Of a stretch of DNA of 59,475 bases, positions 43,574 through 52,189 are shown piece by piece (the stretch's first letter is position 1; the number at the start of each line of letters is the position of its first letter). A program made the position numbers and the translations under genes. The DNA lies in the NCBI GenBank assembly GCA_022560615.1, contig JADFSR010000025.1, positions 1 to 59,475 of the forward strand. The letters are read 5' to 3'. The notes under the pieces were generated by a model. That model saw only the letters and a program-made list of their open reading frames with translations, was not told where the DNA came from and did not search any database. The stretch is from Gemmatimonadota bacterium. GTDB lineage: Bacteria; Gemmatimonadota; Gemmatimonadetes; Longimicrobiales; Gaopeijiaceae.

Positions 43574-45799
43574 TCACGAATCCAACTCCAGAATGAGCGC
43601 GTTCGCCCCGCGTAAGCGAGCTCCAAGGACGCGACCAATCGTGGCCTGGAGCTTCACTGCGATCACCGGGTGGTCGGCGCTGAGCTCCAAGAAGGATTCA
43701 TGCGACAGCTCGAACAGTTCGAGCGGCTCGCTAGCCTGAACCGCCGCCGCGCGCGGCAAGCCGTCGAGAAGCGCCATCTCCCCGAAGATCGTACCCTGCG
43801 CGAACGTGGCCAGGCGGCGACGGCGGCCCTCTCCTGGGATCGGTATCGACACGTCCACGCTACCCCGCGAGAGCAGATACATGGACCGCCCCGTCTCACC
43901 TTCATAGAAGACGAAGTCGCCGGCGTCGAAGTGGCGCGACTCGAGGAAACGGACGAGGATCTCACACTCCTCCTGGTCCATGCCCCACGACTCGCCGAAG
44001 TCCGCGAGCGTCCAGCCGCCGGGGCGTTCCTCTCCAGCTCCGATTTTCATCAAAAGCCCCTCCTCGAAGTACTCCAGCGCTTCGTCCGTGCTCTCGAACA
44101 GGCGAGCCTCGGGAACACCGTTCAGGAGGAGGTCCTCTGCGATCTCCGCCCTGAGGCCGCCTGAAGTCACGTAGCTGAACGCGAGCGTCGCACCGCGGGA
44201 GCGCAGCCGCTGGAAGGTCTGTCCGAGCACCTTGTATCCCGTGGCGTCGACCGTGCGCACGCGCTTCAGGTCGAGCAATACGAACTCGGCACCCTCGTCA
44301 GCGAGGTCTTCGGCGCGGGTCGCGAGCGCGTCACAGGAACCGAAGAAGATCGTGCCCTCGAGCTCGATGACCGCGATTCGGTGTCCTTCAGAGCGCAGCA
44401 GCTCAGCGAGGTGCTCGGGTCGCTGCTTCGCCGAACGAACCGCGGAACCCAACCGCACGCGGCGGATCGGCGACCGGCTCATCTCGGCTACGAAGACGAG
44501 CACCGAGAGCGCAACGCCCGCGCCGACCGCAGCAACCAGGTTGACGAACACGCCGACCGCGACCACGAACGCCATCTGGCCCACGGCCAGGTAGTTGTCC
44601 ATGACCTGCTCGGCATCGGTCCTCATCGCTTCCTTGATCTGGCCGAGCGTCCAACGGTCGAAGAGCCCGGACGCGATGACCATGATCAGCCCAGCGATCG
44701 CAGCTTTGGGGATCAGTGCAAGCGGGCGGGCCAGAACCACCACTAGCAGCAAGACGACGATGGCGTTCACAACGCCGGAGGCGCGAGAGCGGCCGCCGGC
44801 GCTGTAGTTCACCGCAGCACGCGCGAGAATGCCGGACGTCGTCAGACCGCCGAAGAAGGCGGCCGCGGCGCTTCCGAGGCCCTGGCCGATGAGCTGGTTG
44901 TTCGCGTCGAACCGTCGGTCGGCGATGCTCTGGTAGGTCACGAGCGTGATGAGCGACGAGATGGAATCGAGCACGGCCATCGCGAGCGCCCCACTGAGCA
45001 CCAGCCCAAGCAGCGTGAAGTTCGCGCTATCCGCCAGCGCGGCGAAGATGCTCCGGGCATACTCGGGTCGCGGAATCGCCGATGGCAGGCTCTCGAATAC
45101 CGGGCCCAGCCTGGCGCCGGGCATGACCGTCTCGAGCAAATGGTACAGAAGCGTACCCACGAGGAGCGCCACCACCGGCACGATGGCCTTCGGCAAGAAC
45201 CGCCCACCTTTCCACGCGACAGCCGCGGTCGCGGCCGCCACCGCGGCCGTCGCCGGTTGGATCTGGCCGAGGTCTGCGAAGAGTGAGACGACGCCGTCGT
45301 TTACCACGCCGAGAAACGGCCAGAGCTGTCCGTAGATCAGCAGCACCGCGGTCGTATTTCGAATGCCGGCCACAACGGGATACGGCATGAACCTCACCAA
45401 GGCACCGACGCGGAAGGCCCCGAGGAGAATCTGGACGCTTCCACTGATGAGCACCGCGCTGAACGCGAGCGCCAACAGCAGATCCACCGACTCGGGCGAC
45501 GACATGTCGAAGCGGCCGGTGGCGATCAACTGGCTCAACAGCGCCGCGAACGCCATCGAAGTCGTCGCCTTGGGCCCGGAAATCATGCCGGGTGCGCTGC
45601 CGAAGAGCGCGGCCATGAGTCCCGCCACGATCGAGCTGAACATGCCGGCGAGTATGCCTTGCCCCGTGTACGCCGGCCCGAGCGGCGCGAAGGCGATCAC
45701 ACCCGCCGCCACGTTGCCCGTGATCGACACGACGGCGGACGCGATGCCTCCGGACAGATCTCCCGGTGTGACGCTCGGGTTCCGAGTTCTTGTGGACAT
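43574..45799 (-). CDS. SulP-family anion transporter with STAS and cyclic-nucleotide-binding domains
   Basis: 741 residues from ATG 45799. The first ~460 residues are a SulP permease (TPGDLSGGIASAVVSITGNV, GPAYTGQGILAGMFSSIVAG, GLTTSGILARAAVNYSAGGR) with 10-12 membrane segments. A STAS domain follows (AVIELEGTIFFGSCDALATR, FVLLDLKRVRTVDATG). The last ~150 residues are a cNMP-binding domain: FYEGETGRSMYLLSRGSVDV, then FGEMALLDGLPRAAAVQA with the Glu and Arg of the phosphate cassette. Transport of sulfate, bicarbonate or similar may thus be gated by cAMP or cGMP. Divergent from the ATP-grasp gene. Confidence 0.9.
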   Translation of the reverse strand: MSTRTRNPSVTPGDLSGGIASAVVSITGNVAAGVIAFAPLGPAYTGQGILAGMFSSIVAGLMAALFGSAPGMISGPKATTSMAFAALLSQLIATGRFDMSSPESVDLLLALAFSAVLISGSVQILLGAFRVGALVRFMPYPVVAGIRNTTAVLLIYGQLWPFLGVVNDGVVSLFADLGQIQPATAAVAAATAAVAWKGGRFLPKAIVPVVALLVGTLLYHLLETVMPGARLGPVFESLPSAIPRPEYARSIFAALADSANFTLLGLVLSGALAMAVLDSISSLITLVTYQSIADRRFDANNQLIGQGLGSAAAAFFGGLTTSGILARAAVNYSAGGRSRASGVVNAIVVLLLVVVLARPLALIPKAAIAGLIMVIASGLFDRWTLGQIKEAMRTDAEQVMDNYLAVGQMAFVVAVGVFVNLVAAVGAGVALSVLVFVAEMSRSPIRRVRLGSAVRSAKQRPEHLAELLRSEGHRIAVIELEGTIFFGSCDALATRAEDLADEGAEFVLLDLKRVRTVDATGYKVLGQTFQRLRSRGATLAFSYVTSGGLRAEIAEDLLLNGVPEARLFESTDEALEYFEEGLLMKIGAGEERPGGWTLADFGESWGMDQEECEILVRFLESRHFDAGDFVFYEGETGRSMYLLSRGSVDVSIPIPGEGRRRRLATFAQGTIFGEMALLDGLPRAAAVQASEPLELFELSHESFLELSADHPVIAVKLQATIGRVLGARLRGANALILELDS

Positions 45800-45948
45800 C
45801 ACGGAGTCGTGGGGGAGCGGGCGGACGGCACCCAAGATGTCACACTGTCAAAACCATGGCGAGGCGACCCATTGAATCGGTAACATGTGGCGGGAATTTG
45901 GCAGCTCCCTACGAGTGTCCCTCGACTTTCCCTCTCCAGGAGCAGTCC

Positions 45949-47277
45949 GTGGCTTCGTTTCCACCCGTTGCCGATGCACCTCTCTGGCCTGGGCTCGATC
46001 GCGACTTTCATAGCGCGTTGATCCAGGAAGGACTCGCCCCGGACGGTGTGGCGCTACGTCACCGGGCAGAGGCGCGGTTTCTGTACGCAGAGGGCAAACC
46101 GTTCCTGCTTGGGCCGGCACAGATGGTGGTACCGGAGATGGCGGAGCCGCTACGCCGTGTGACGCGCACTTACCATCGGGCCATCGAAGCGATCGTGCAG
46201 GCATCCGTAAGCGACGAGGCGGTCCGCAACGCCCTGTCGACGCCGCCGGCGCTCGCCGAAGACCTCGCCGCAGACACCGATCCGGCGAACTGCAAGGTCC
46301 ACATCTGCCGGCTCGATCTCCTGCCTGATCCGGACGGCGGGTTCTGGATCGTGGAGACCAACGCCAACTGCCCCGGCGGCTTCGTCTTCTCCGGCATCTG
46401 CAACCGGGCCTGGCGGGAGTTCCTCGAAGAGCGGGGCCACACGCTTCCGCCGCCGCTCGAGCACGAGGAGATGGGCTTCATGGCGAACTGGTTCCTGCGC
46501 GTGATCCGGCACGACACCGGGACCTCACCCGACTTCCTCGCCCTTCTCCGTGAGGAAGGAGGAAATCGCCTGGAGCTCACGGACTTCGCGAAGCACGTGG
46601 CCTGGCACGATATCGAGTGCGCCGAAGTGGACCCGCGAGAAATCGAGTACGATGGGACCGGGACCCCGACGGCGCGCGGCCGCCCTCTGACGCACGCGTA
46701 TCAGAAGCTCGGCATGCAGCTGTTCCAAAGACTCCGCGCAGAGCTCGAGCCCTTCGTGGCTGCGGTCCGCGATCGCGCACTGTTCGTGCAGAACGGACAG
46801 CGCGGCCGATGGGTGGGCGACGACAAGCTCTGTCTTGCGATCATCTCGGATCCGGCATTCCAGCACCTCTTCGACGTGGACGATTGGGACCTTCTGCAGA
46901 AGCACGTGCCCTGGTCGAGGAATGCACGCCTGCTCGACGACGAGTGGTTGGAGGCCGTGCGCGGTGAACGCGCACGCTACGTACTCAAGCGTGGCCTGGA
47001 CACGCGGGGCGAGGGCGTCCTGGTCGGGGAGGGCATGGAGCAAGACCATTGGGACGCGGCGCTACGAGTGGCCGTCGAAGAGGGTTGGTTGGTGCAGGAG
47101 TTCCACCCCACCACCTGGATCGAGCGCGACTTCGACTCTCCGGACGTGCAGAGGCACGACCTCGCGCTCGGCGCGATCAACGGCGAGCTGACCACGCTCT
47201 TCATGCGGAGCAGTAGCGAACTGCGCGTGAACATGAGCCGCTCGGGTCGCATGCATCCGGTCTTTCTGGGGGTCTAG
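45949..47277 (+). CDS. ATP-grasp-superfamily protein of unknown substrate
   Basis: 442 residues; GTG at 45949 with AGGAG six bases upstream. The pattern FWIVETNANCPGGFVFSGIC early and RYVLKRGLDTRGEGVLVGEG late recalls ATP-grasp ligases in circularly permuted order, where a Glu/Asn metal site and a Lys of the ATP site are used. These enzymes join a carboxylate to an amine or thiol through an acyl phosphate. No signal peptide. Its TAG stop is immediately followed by hairpin repeat R2. Substrate cannot be inferred. Confidence 0.6.
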   Translation: MASFPPVADAPLWPGLDRDFHSALIQEGLAPDGVALRHRAEARFLYAEGKPFLLGPAQMVVPEMAEPLRRVTRTYHRAIEAIVQASVSDEAVRNALSTPPALAEDLAADTDPANCKVHICRLDLLPDPDGGFWIVETNANCPGGFVFSGICNRAWREFLEERGHTLPPPLEHEEMGFMANWFLRVIRHDTGTSPDFLALLREEGGNRLELTDFAKHVAWHDIECAEVDPREIEYDGTGTPTARGRPLTHAYQKLGMQLFQRLRAELEPFVAAVRDRALFVQNGQRGRWVGDDKLCLAIISDPAFQHLFDVDDWDLLQKHVPWSRNARLLDDEWLEAVRGERARYVLKRGLDTRGEGVLVGEGMEQDHWDAALRVAVEEGWLVQEFHPTTWIERDFDSPDVQRHDLALGAINGELTTLFMRSSSELRVNMSRSGRMHPVFLGV

Positions 47278-47278
47278 C

Positions 47279-47392
47279 GGCCCGTGGGTGCGTCGCGTGT
47301 CCTTCCTGCGCTCAGGCATTCCTTTCCCCGCTCCCCGCCCACCGCCGGAACGCAATGTCGCTCCGGAAGAACACGCGACGCACCCACGGGCT
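47279..47392. repeat. Long-hairpin dispersed repeat, copy R2
   Basis: A 114-bp near-palindrome whose outer arms GGCCCGTGGGTGCGTCGCGT and ACGCGACGCACCCACGGGCT pair over more than 20 bp. The middle (CGCTCAGGCATTCCTTTCCC, CCGCCGGAACGCAATGTCGC) is the inverse complement of that of R1 with few changes. The outer stem differs from R1 in sequence but is still paired, so the fold is kept. It starts right at the TAG of the ATP-grasp gene; TAGCGGCCCGTGG resembles the end of the MITE-like element at 39747. Confidence 0.85.
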
Positions 47393-47437
47393 ACTGGGGA
47401 GCGGAACTGGCCGGGCGGTCATCGGGTTCGGTAGCAC

Positions 47438-48514
47438 ATGAAGACCATGCGTTCTTTCCTGCTCACCGTACTCGTCGCGGGTACGACCGCGTGCGGGGAT
47501 GAAACGGTCGCTCCGCTGGATGATGGGGCGACCATCGCGCTGTGCGACCTGGCAGAGAGCCTCACGGCTCAGGGCAGCTTCCCCGACGCGATTCCAGCGC
47601 TCACCGAGCCGGCGCTTGTCGGCGCCGAGTCCGCGGATTACCTCGTCGACTCGGACCGGGTGCTCGGGCTCGTGGTCGACGGCGAGGCACGGGCGTATCC
47701 GCACAACATCCTCTGGTGGCACGAGATCGTGAACGACCGATTCGGCGACCTATGGATCTCGGTGAGCTATTGCCCGCTCACGGGGTCGGGGCTGGCGATG
47801 GACGCGACGATCGACGGCCGCAGGGTCGAGTTCGGAGTCTCGGGCCTACTCTTCGCCAACAACCTCGTGATGTTCGACCGGCTCTCCGAGGACCTTTTCG
47901 GGCCGCAGCTATCTGCAACCGGAAAATGCCAAAGCTTCGCGAACGCCGTACCCGACCGACATCCTGTGCGCGAGATGAGTTGGGGTGCCTGGAAGGATCT
48001 CTACCCGCTGACCCGCGTCGTGAGCGACGACACCGGCTACTCGCGCAACTACCGTTTGTACCCGTATGGCTCGTACGACGATCTGGACAACTCGGACTTG
48101 CTTTTCCCGCAGGTTCCGGATGACACGCGGCCTATCAAGGAAAGGGTGCTGGGCATCCGGACCGGAGAGTTCTCGGGGCGCGCTTATCCGTTCGGGGAGC
48201 TCGCCGCCCGAGGTAGCACCGTCGCGCTGAACCAGAACGTCGGCGGAGAATCCGTGGCAGTCTTCTACTCGGCAGACGATGGGGAGTCTGCGGTCGCGTA
48301 CCGTCCGACGGTGAACGGTCAGACGCTCACGTTCGAGGCAGACGGCGACATGTGGCGCGACCTCGAGACCGGGACGAGTTGGAATCTCGCCGGCGCCGCC
48401 GTGGATGGACCGCTGGCGCCGGCGCGGCTCGAGCCGGTTGCCGAGGCGTACGTGGTCTTCTGGTTCGCATGGAAGCACTTCCAGCCCGACTCGGAGATCT
48501 GGCTGGCGAACTAG
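47438..48514 (+). CDS. DUF3179-domain lipoprotein
   Basis: 358 residues, leader MRSFLLTVLVAGTTACG with lipobox Cys. DUF3179 signatures: RAYPHNILWWHEIVND, WISVSYCPLTGSGLAMD (a conserved Cys-Pro-Leu), GVSGLLFANNLVMFDR, and GVSRNY-like TGYSRNYRLYPYGSYD. Family function is not known; proteins are exported and keep a Cys that suggests metal or redox chemistry. It stands between R2 and the GT2 glycosyltransferase, same strand, not overlapping. Confidence 0.85.
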   Translation: MKTMRSFLLTVLVAGTTACGDETVAPLDDGATIALCDLAESLTAQGSFPDAIPALTEPALVGAESADYLVDSDRVLGLVVDGEARAYPHNILWWHEIVNDRFGDLWISVSYCPLTGSGLAMDATIDGRRVEFGVSGLLFANNLVMFDRLSEDLFGPQLSATGKCQSFANAVPDRHPVREMSWGAWKDLYPLTRVVSDDTGYSRNYRLYPYGSYDDLDNSDLLFPQVPDDTRPIKERVLGIRTGEFSGRAYPFGELAARGSTVALNQNVGGESVAVFYSADDGESAVAYRPTVNGQTLTFEADGDMWRDLETGTSWNLAGAAVDGPLAPARLEPVAEAYVVFWFAWKHFQPDSEIWLAN

Positions 48515-48599
48515 CAGCTAAGGTAAGGACTCATCTCCTCGACAACTCCACGCGTCAGGTTGAGTTTCCGACTGCGCCATCACCCCACCGAGAGGCCGT

Positions 48600-49343
48600 T
48601 TGTCCGCAACGTTCGAGTCGCTCACCGTCGTCCTTCCGACCCTGGAAGAGACTCACTCTCTGACGCACACGGTCGAGCGCCTCGTCGGGGACTTGCGGGA
48701 CGACTTGGCCGAGATCCTCATCATCGTCTGCGACCGCACGACCGAGGCGGCGCTCGAACACGCGAGCGCTGCGGTTGAGAAGTACCCTGACCTGGTGAGC
48801 ATACACTGGCAGGACCAACCGTTCTTCGGCGGCGCGATCCTCAAGGCGTTCGACATCAGTGTCGGCAGCCACACGCTTCTGATGGCGTCGGACCTCGAGA
48901 CGAAGCCCGAGGACGCTCCCGTGTTGGTAGCGGCGGCGAAGGCGAACCCTGATGCCGTTATCACTGCCTCGCGTTGGGCCGGGGGCGGCTTCGAGGGCTA
49001 CAGCAAGTTGAAGCTTCTCGCGAACTGGATCTTCCAGAGGAGCTTTGCGTTGCTGTACGGCGTCGCCCTCACGGACATGACGTTCGGGTACCGCATCTTG
49101 CCCACGTATTTGACCAAGACCATCAACTGGGAAGAGAGCCGGCACCCTTTCGTGCTGGAGACGATCGTGAAGCCGCTGCGCCTCGGCGTGCGCGCGGTGG
49201 AGGTTCCGACCTCCTGGAAAGCCCGAGTGGAAGGGCAGTCCGTAAACCCATTCATGCGCAACTTCGAGTACTTTCGTCCGGGCCTGAAGACGCGTTTCAT
49301 GGACCCCAAGAAGATTCTGAAGAGCGACGCGGAAGCGGTCTGA
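48600..49343 (+). CDS. Family-2 glycosyltransferase
   Basis: 247 residues, TTG start with GAGAGG upstream. GT-A fold: TVVLPTLEETHSLTHTVERL, IIVCDRTTEAALEHA, GGAILKAFDIS and LLMASDLETKPED, where the Asp-x-Glu stands for the usual DxD metal site. It resembles dolichol-phosphate-mannose-synthase-like cytosolic transferases without membrane segments. It is 30 bp ahead of the STELLO-like transferase, so the two probably build one glycan or glycolipid. Confidence 0.8.
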   Translation: MSATFESLTVVLPTLEETHSLTHTVERLVGDLRDDLAEILIIVCDRTTEAALEHASAAVEKYPDLVSIHWQDQPFFGGAILKAFDISVGSHTLLMASDLETKPEDAPVLVAAAKANPDAVITASRWAGGGFEGYSKLKLLANWIFQRSFALLYGVALTDMTFGYRILPTYLTKTINWEESRHPFVLETIVKPLRLGVRAVEVPTSWKARVEGQSVNPFMRNFEYFRPGLKTRFMDPKKILKSDAEAV

Positions 49344-49373
49344 TCCCTCAAAAACCCCATCGGAGCGTCGTCG

Positions 49374-50288
49374 ATGTGCAAGGTGATCGTAACCACAACC
49401 ATCAACCCGCCCACCGACGCACTGCGGAAGTTCGCAGCGATGCCGGAGTGGGAGTTGGTGGTCATCGGCGACAAGAAGACACCGACCGACTTCCACATCG
49501 ACGAGGCGACCTATGTCACGCCGGAAGAGCAGGAGAAGTACGATCCCAAGCTCTCGGAGGCGCTCGGCTGGAACGTCGTGGAGCGCCGCAACTACGGCTT
49601 CCTGTGGGCGCTGGACATGGGTGCAGAGATCGTCGCCGTGGTCGATGACGACAACGTGCCACTCGAGAACTGGGGCGAGCAGATCTTCGTGGGAGAGGAG
49701 ATCGAGGTCGACTACTACGAGACCGACCTGCTCGCTTTCGACCCGATCGCGGTGACGGAACACAGCCATCTCTGGCACCGGGGATACCCGCCGCAGCTGC
49801 TCGCCGAGCGCGATTTCGGTGAGCCCACGCGGAAGGTCGTCGAGCCCGACGTGCAGGCCGACTTCTGGAACGGCGACCCGGACATCGACGCGATCTGCCG
49901 CATGCAATTCAAGCCGGACGTGGTGTTCGACCCCGGTCGCTTCCCGCTCGCGTCGAACAAGATCGGCCCGTTCAATTCGCAGAACACGTTCGTCAGCCCG
50001 GATTGGCTCGGCGAGTACTTCCTCTTCCCGCACGTAGGCCGTTTCGCCGACATTTGGACTGGGTACTTCGTGCAGGCACACGGCGCGACGCTCGTGTACG
50101 GGCCTCCTACTGTGCGGCAGGACCGCAACGTGCACGACCTCACCCGCGACCTCGCGGCCGAGTTCGTCGGATACGAGCACACGCTTGCGCTGCTCCAGCG
50201 CCTGACCGAGCACCCGATGGCGATCTTCGACTTCATGCCGGAACGGTCGGCGCTCTCCTACAAGGCGTACCGGAAGCACTTCGAGTGA
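49374..50288 (+). CDS. STELLO-like glycosyltransferase
   Basis: 304 residues, ATG start. The order VTTTINPPTDALRKFA, WELVVIGDKKTPTDFH, ERRNYGFLWALDMGAEIVAV and VDDDNVP is that of STELLO/reversibly-glycosylated-polypeptide-like transferases, with DDDN as the metal-binding site. Later parts (FNSQNTFVSPDWLGEYFLFP, ADIWTGYFVQAHGATLVYGP) are also family-like. In plants STELLO proteins act in the Golgi; bacterial ones are mostly uncharacterised. Cytosolic here (no leader). Paired with the GT2 gene upstream. Confidence 0.75.
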   Translation: MCKVIVTTTINPPTDALRKFAAMPEWELVVIGDKKTPTDFHIDEATYVTPEEQEKYDPKLSEALGWNVVERRNYGFLWALDMGAEIVAVVDDDNVPLENWGEQIFVGEEIEVDYYETDLLAFDPIAVTEHSHLWHRGYPPQLLAERDFGEPTRKVVEPDVQADFWNGDPDIDAICRMQFKPDVVFDPGRFPLASNKIGPFNSQNTFVSPDWLGEYFLFPHVGRFADIWTGYFVQAHGATLVYGPPTVRQDRNVHDLTRDLAAEFVGYEHTLALLQRLTEHPMAIFDFMPERSALSYKAYRKHFE

Positions 50289-50465
50289 AGCAGAAACCCG
50301 TGCCGCTCAGGCCGCCCGCGTGACCTTGGCGGGGTGGTCGGGTGATGCGAACCACACCGACGGTAGGTGGGCGTCATGCGATCTGTCGTTCGGGTAGTGC
50401 GCGCCGTCCGCTGCACGCGTTATTCTGAGCGCCTCCACCGACATTTCAGCTTCATGAGGTGCCTC

Positions 50466-52127
50466 ATGCGGTCGCGCGAGCTCCGCGCCTTCCCTGGCGT
50501 TCTCTTCGCACTTCTGGTCACCCTCCCTGCGCCGACTTTCGGCCAGAGCGTCCGGCAGGCAGGCCGCTCCGATGCCGGTATGGTCGCCACCGCCCACCCC
50601 CTCGCGACGGAAGCGGGTGTGCGCATGCTGGAGTTGGGCGGAAATGCAGCCGACGCCGCCACGGCTGCCGGATTCGCGATCGCCGTGGTCGAGCCGACCA
50701 TGAACAGCATCGCCGGTCGAAATCAGATCCTGGTGCGCACTCCCGACGGCGACCTCCATGGCATCGACGGTACTACCCAGGCCCCGTGGGACTACGACTA
50801 CGACACGGCTCCCCAAGCCAGCTATGGCTATCCCGTCATCGGCGTACCCGGCGCGCTCGCAGGCCTGATCAAGCTTCACACGGAGCACGGGTCGCTCCCG
50901 CTCGAGACGGTGATGGCTCCCGCGATCGCTTACGCGGAGAACGGCTTCCGTGTACTACCCGGTGACGCGGCGCGCCAGCTCAGTGGGCTCAGCCAGGCTC
51001 AGGAGTTTCCGGGCACGGTCGACGTGTACTACAAGGGCAATGGCACAAGCCACTTCGCCGGAGACTTACTCGTCCAGCGGGACTACGCGAACACGCTGCG
51101 CAAGATCTCCCAGGGGGGAAGGGACGTCTTCTATGAAGGTGAGATCGCCGAAAGGATGGCGGCAGATCTAGGAGCGCACGGCAGCGCGGTCACACTCCAG
51201 GCGTTCAAGGACTACGTGGCCGAGGACAGCCGGATCGTTCGGGGCAGCTACCGGGGTTACGACCTGATCGGCATGGACGTGCCAGCCGCCGGTGTGCTGG
51301 CAATCCAAGCGCTCCAGATCATGGAAAACTTCGACCCCTCGTCGATGACCGAGCCCGAGTGGTTTGCCATCACCGCCCAGGCCCTACGCATGGCGTCGGG
51401 TGAGCTGCGCGTCCTGGGTACGGACACGGCCGCCGCGCGCGCGACCTCCAAGCAGTACGCCGCCGGGCTCGCGGGAGAGGTACTCGCGCCCGCCCAGGTG
51501 CCGGCCGGACTCCATGACCCGGTCGCGATCATCGAAGACCGTGGCGATCTGTATGGGGGCCACACGACGCACCTCTCCACTGCGGACGCCAACGGAATGT
51601 TCGTCGCGCTCACGCAGACGCTCGGACCGAACATGGGCTCGAAGGTTGTGACACCCGGGCTCGGCTTCCTCTACGCGTCGACGCTCGGAGGATACCTTGG
51701 CCCGATGGAAGCAGGCGCTCGAGCACGCTCGAACATCTGCCCGTTCATTGTCATGAAGGACGGTGAAGTCGTGCTCGTGCTCGGCGCCGCCGGCGGAGGC
51801 ATGATTCCACCCGCGGTCGTGCACGCGATCACACGTGTGATCGACTTCGGCATGTCGCTGCCAGAAGCGCTTGCCGAGCCACGCGTGGCGGGTGGCCGCA
51901 GTGGCGCGTTCAACGCCGAAACGAGTGCGGACATTGGGTGGACAGCCGCGGAGTTGGACGAAATGCGCGCGCTTGGCATCGAGATCAACCCGACGCCGCG
52001 CCCCGGTGCGTTCGGCCGCGTGCACGGCATCCAGTACGACGAAGCGACGGGGACCTGGATCGGTGCCGCCGATCCGGACTGGGAGGGCAGCGCGCGCGGG
52101 CCGACGATCCAGCGCGTCGGCAACTGA
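50466..52127 (+). CDS. ggt: Gamma-glutamyltransferase (gamma-glutamyltranspeptidase)
   Basis: 553 residues; ATG 50466 with AGG six bases upstream gives a clean Sec leader (FPGVLFALLVTLPAPTFGQ). Cleaves or transfers the gamma-glutamyl group of glutathione-type peptides in the periplasm after self-cleavage. The nucleophile Thr is in the GHTTHLSTADANGM block that starts the small subunit. Other motifs: ATAAGFAIAVVEPTMNSI, GVPGALAGLIKLHTEHG and VLGAAGGGMIPPAVVHAI. The typical GGS-type oxyanion loop reads GAAGGGMIPP. Followed 62 bp later by the M20 amidohydrolase, a plausible partner in peptide breakdown. Confidence 0.88.
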   Translation: MRSRELRAFPGVLFALLVTLPAPTFGQSVRQAGRSDAGMVATAHPLATEAGVRMLELGGNAADAATAAGFAIAVVEPTMNSIAGRNQILVRTPDGDLHGIDGTTQAPWDYDYDTAPQASYGYPVIGVPGALAGLIKLHTEHGSLPLETVMAPAIAYAENGFRVLPGDAARQLSGLSQAQEFPGTVDVYYKGNGTSHFAGDLLVQRDYANTLRKISQGGRDVFYEGEIAERMAADLGAHGSAVTLQAFKDYVAEDSRIVRGSYRGYDLIGMDVPAAGVLAIQALQIMENFDPSSMTEPEWFAITAQALRMASGELRVLGTDTAAARATSKQYAAGLAGEVLAPAQVPAGLHDPVAIIEDRGDLYGGHTTHLSTADANGMFVALTQTLGPNMGSKVVTPGLGFLYASTLGGYLGPMEAGARARSNICPFIVMKDGEVVLVLGAAGGGMIPPAVVHAITRVIDFGMSLPEALAEPRVAGGRSGAFNAETSADIGWTAAELDEMRALGIEINPTPRPGAFGRVHGIQYDEATGTWIGAADPDWEGSARGPTIQRVGN

Positions 52128-52189
52128 GTGGTCAACTGAGTGGGGCCGCACGGATCGAGAGAGAACACTTTTTTCTTGGAGCTAGCACG

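Noticed and set aside
52126-52146. CAACTGAGTGG occurring twice after ggt, as a target-site duplication
   Set aside because: The copies are tandem with one base between and nothing is inserted; a simple slippage duplication.
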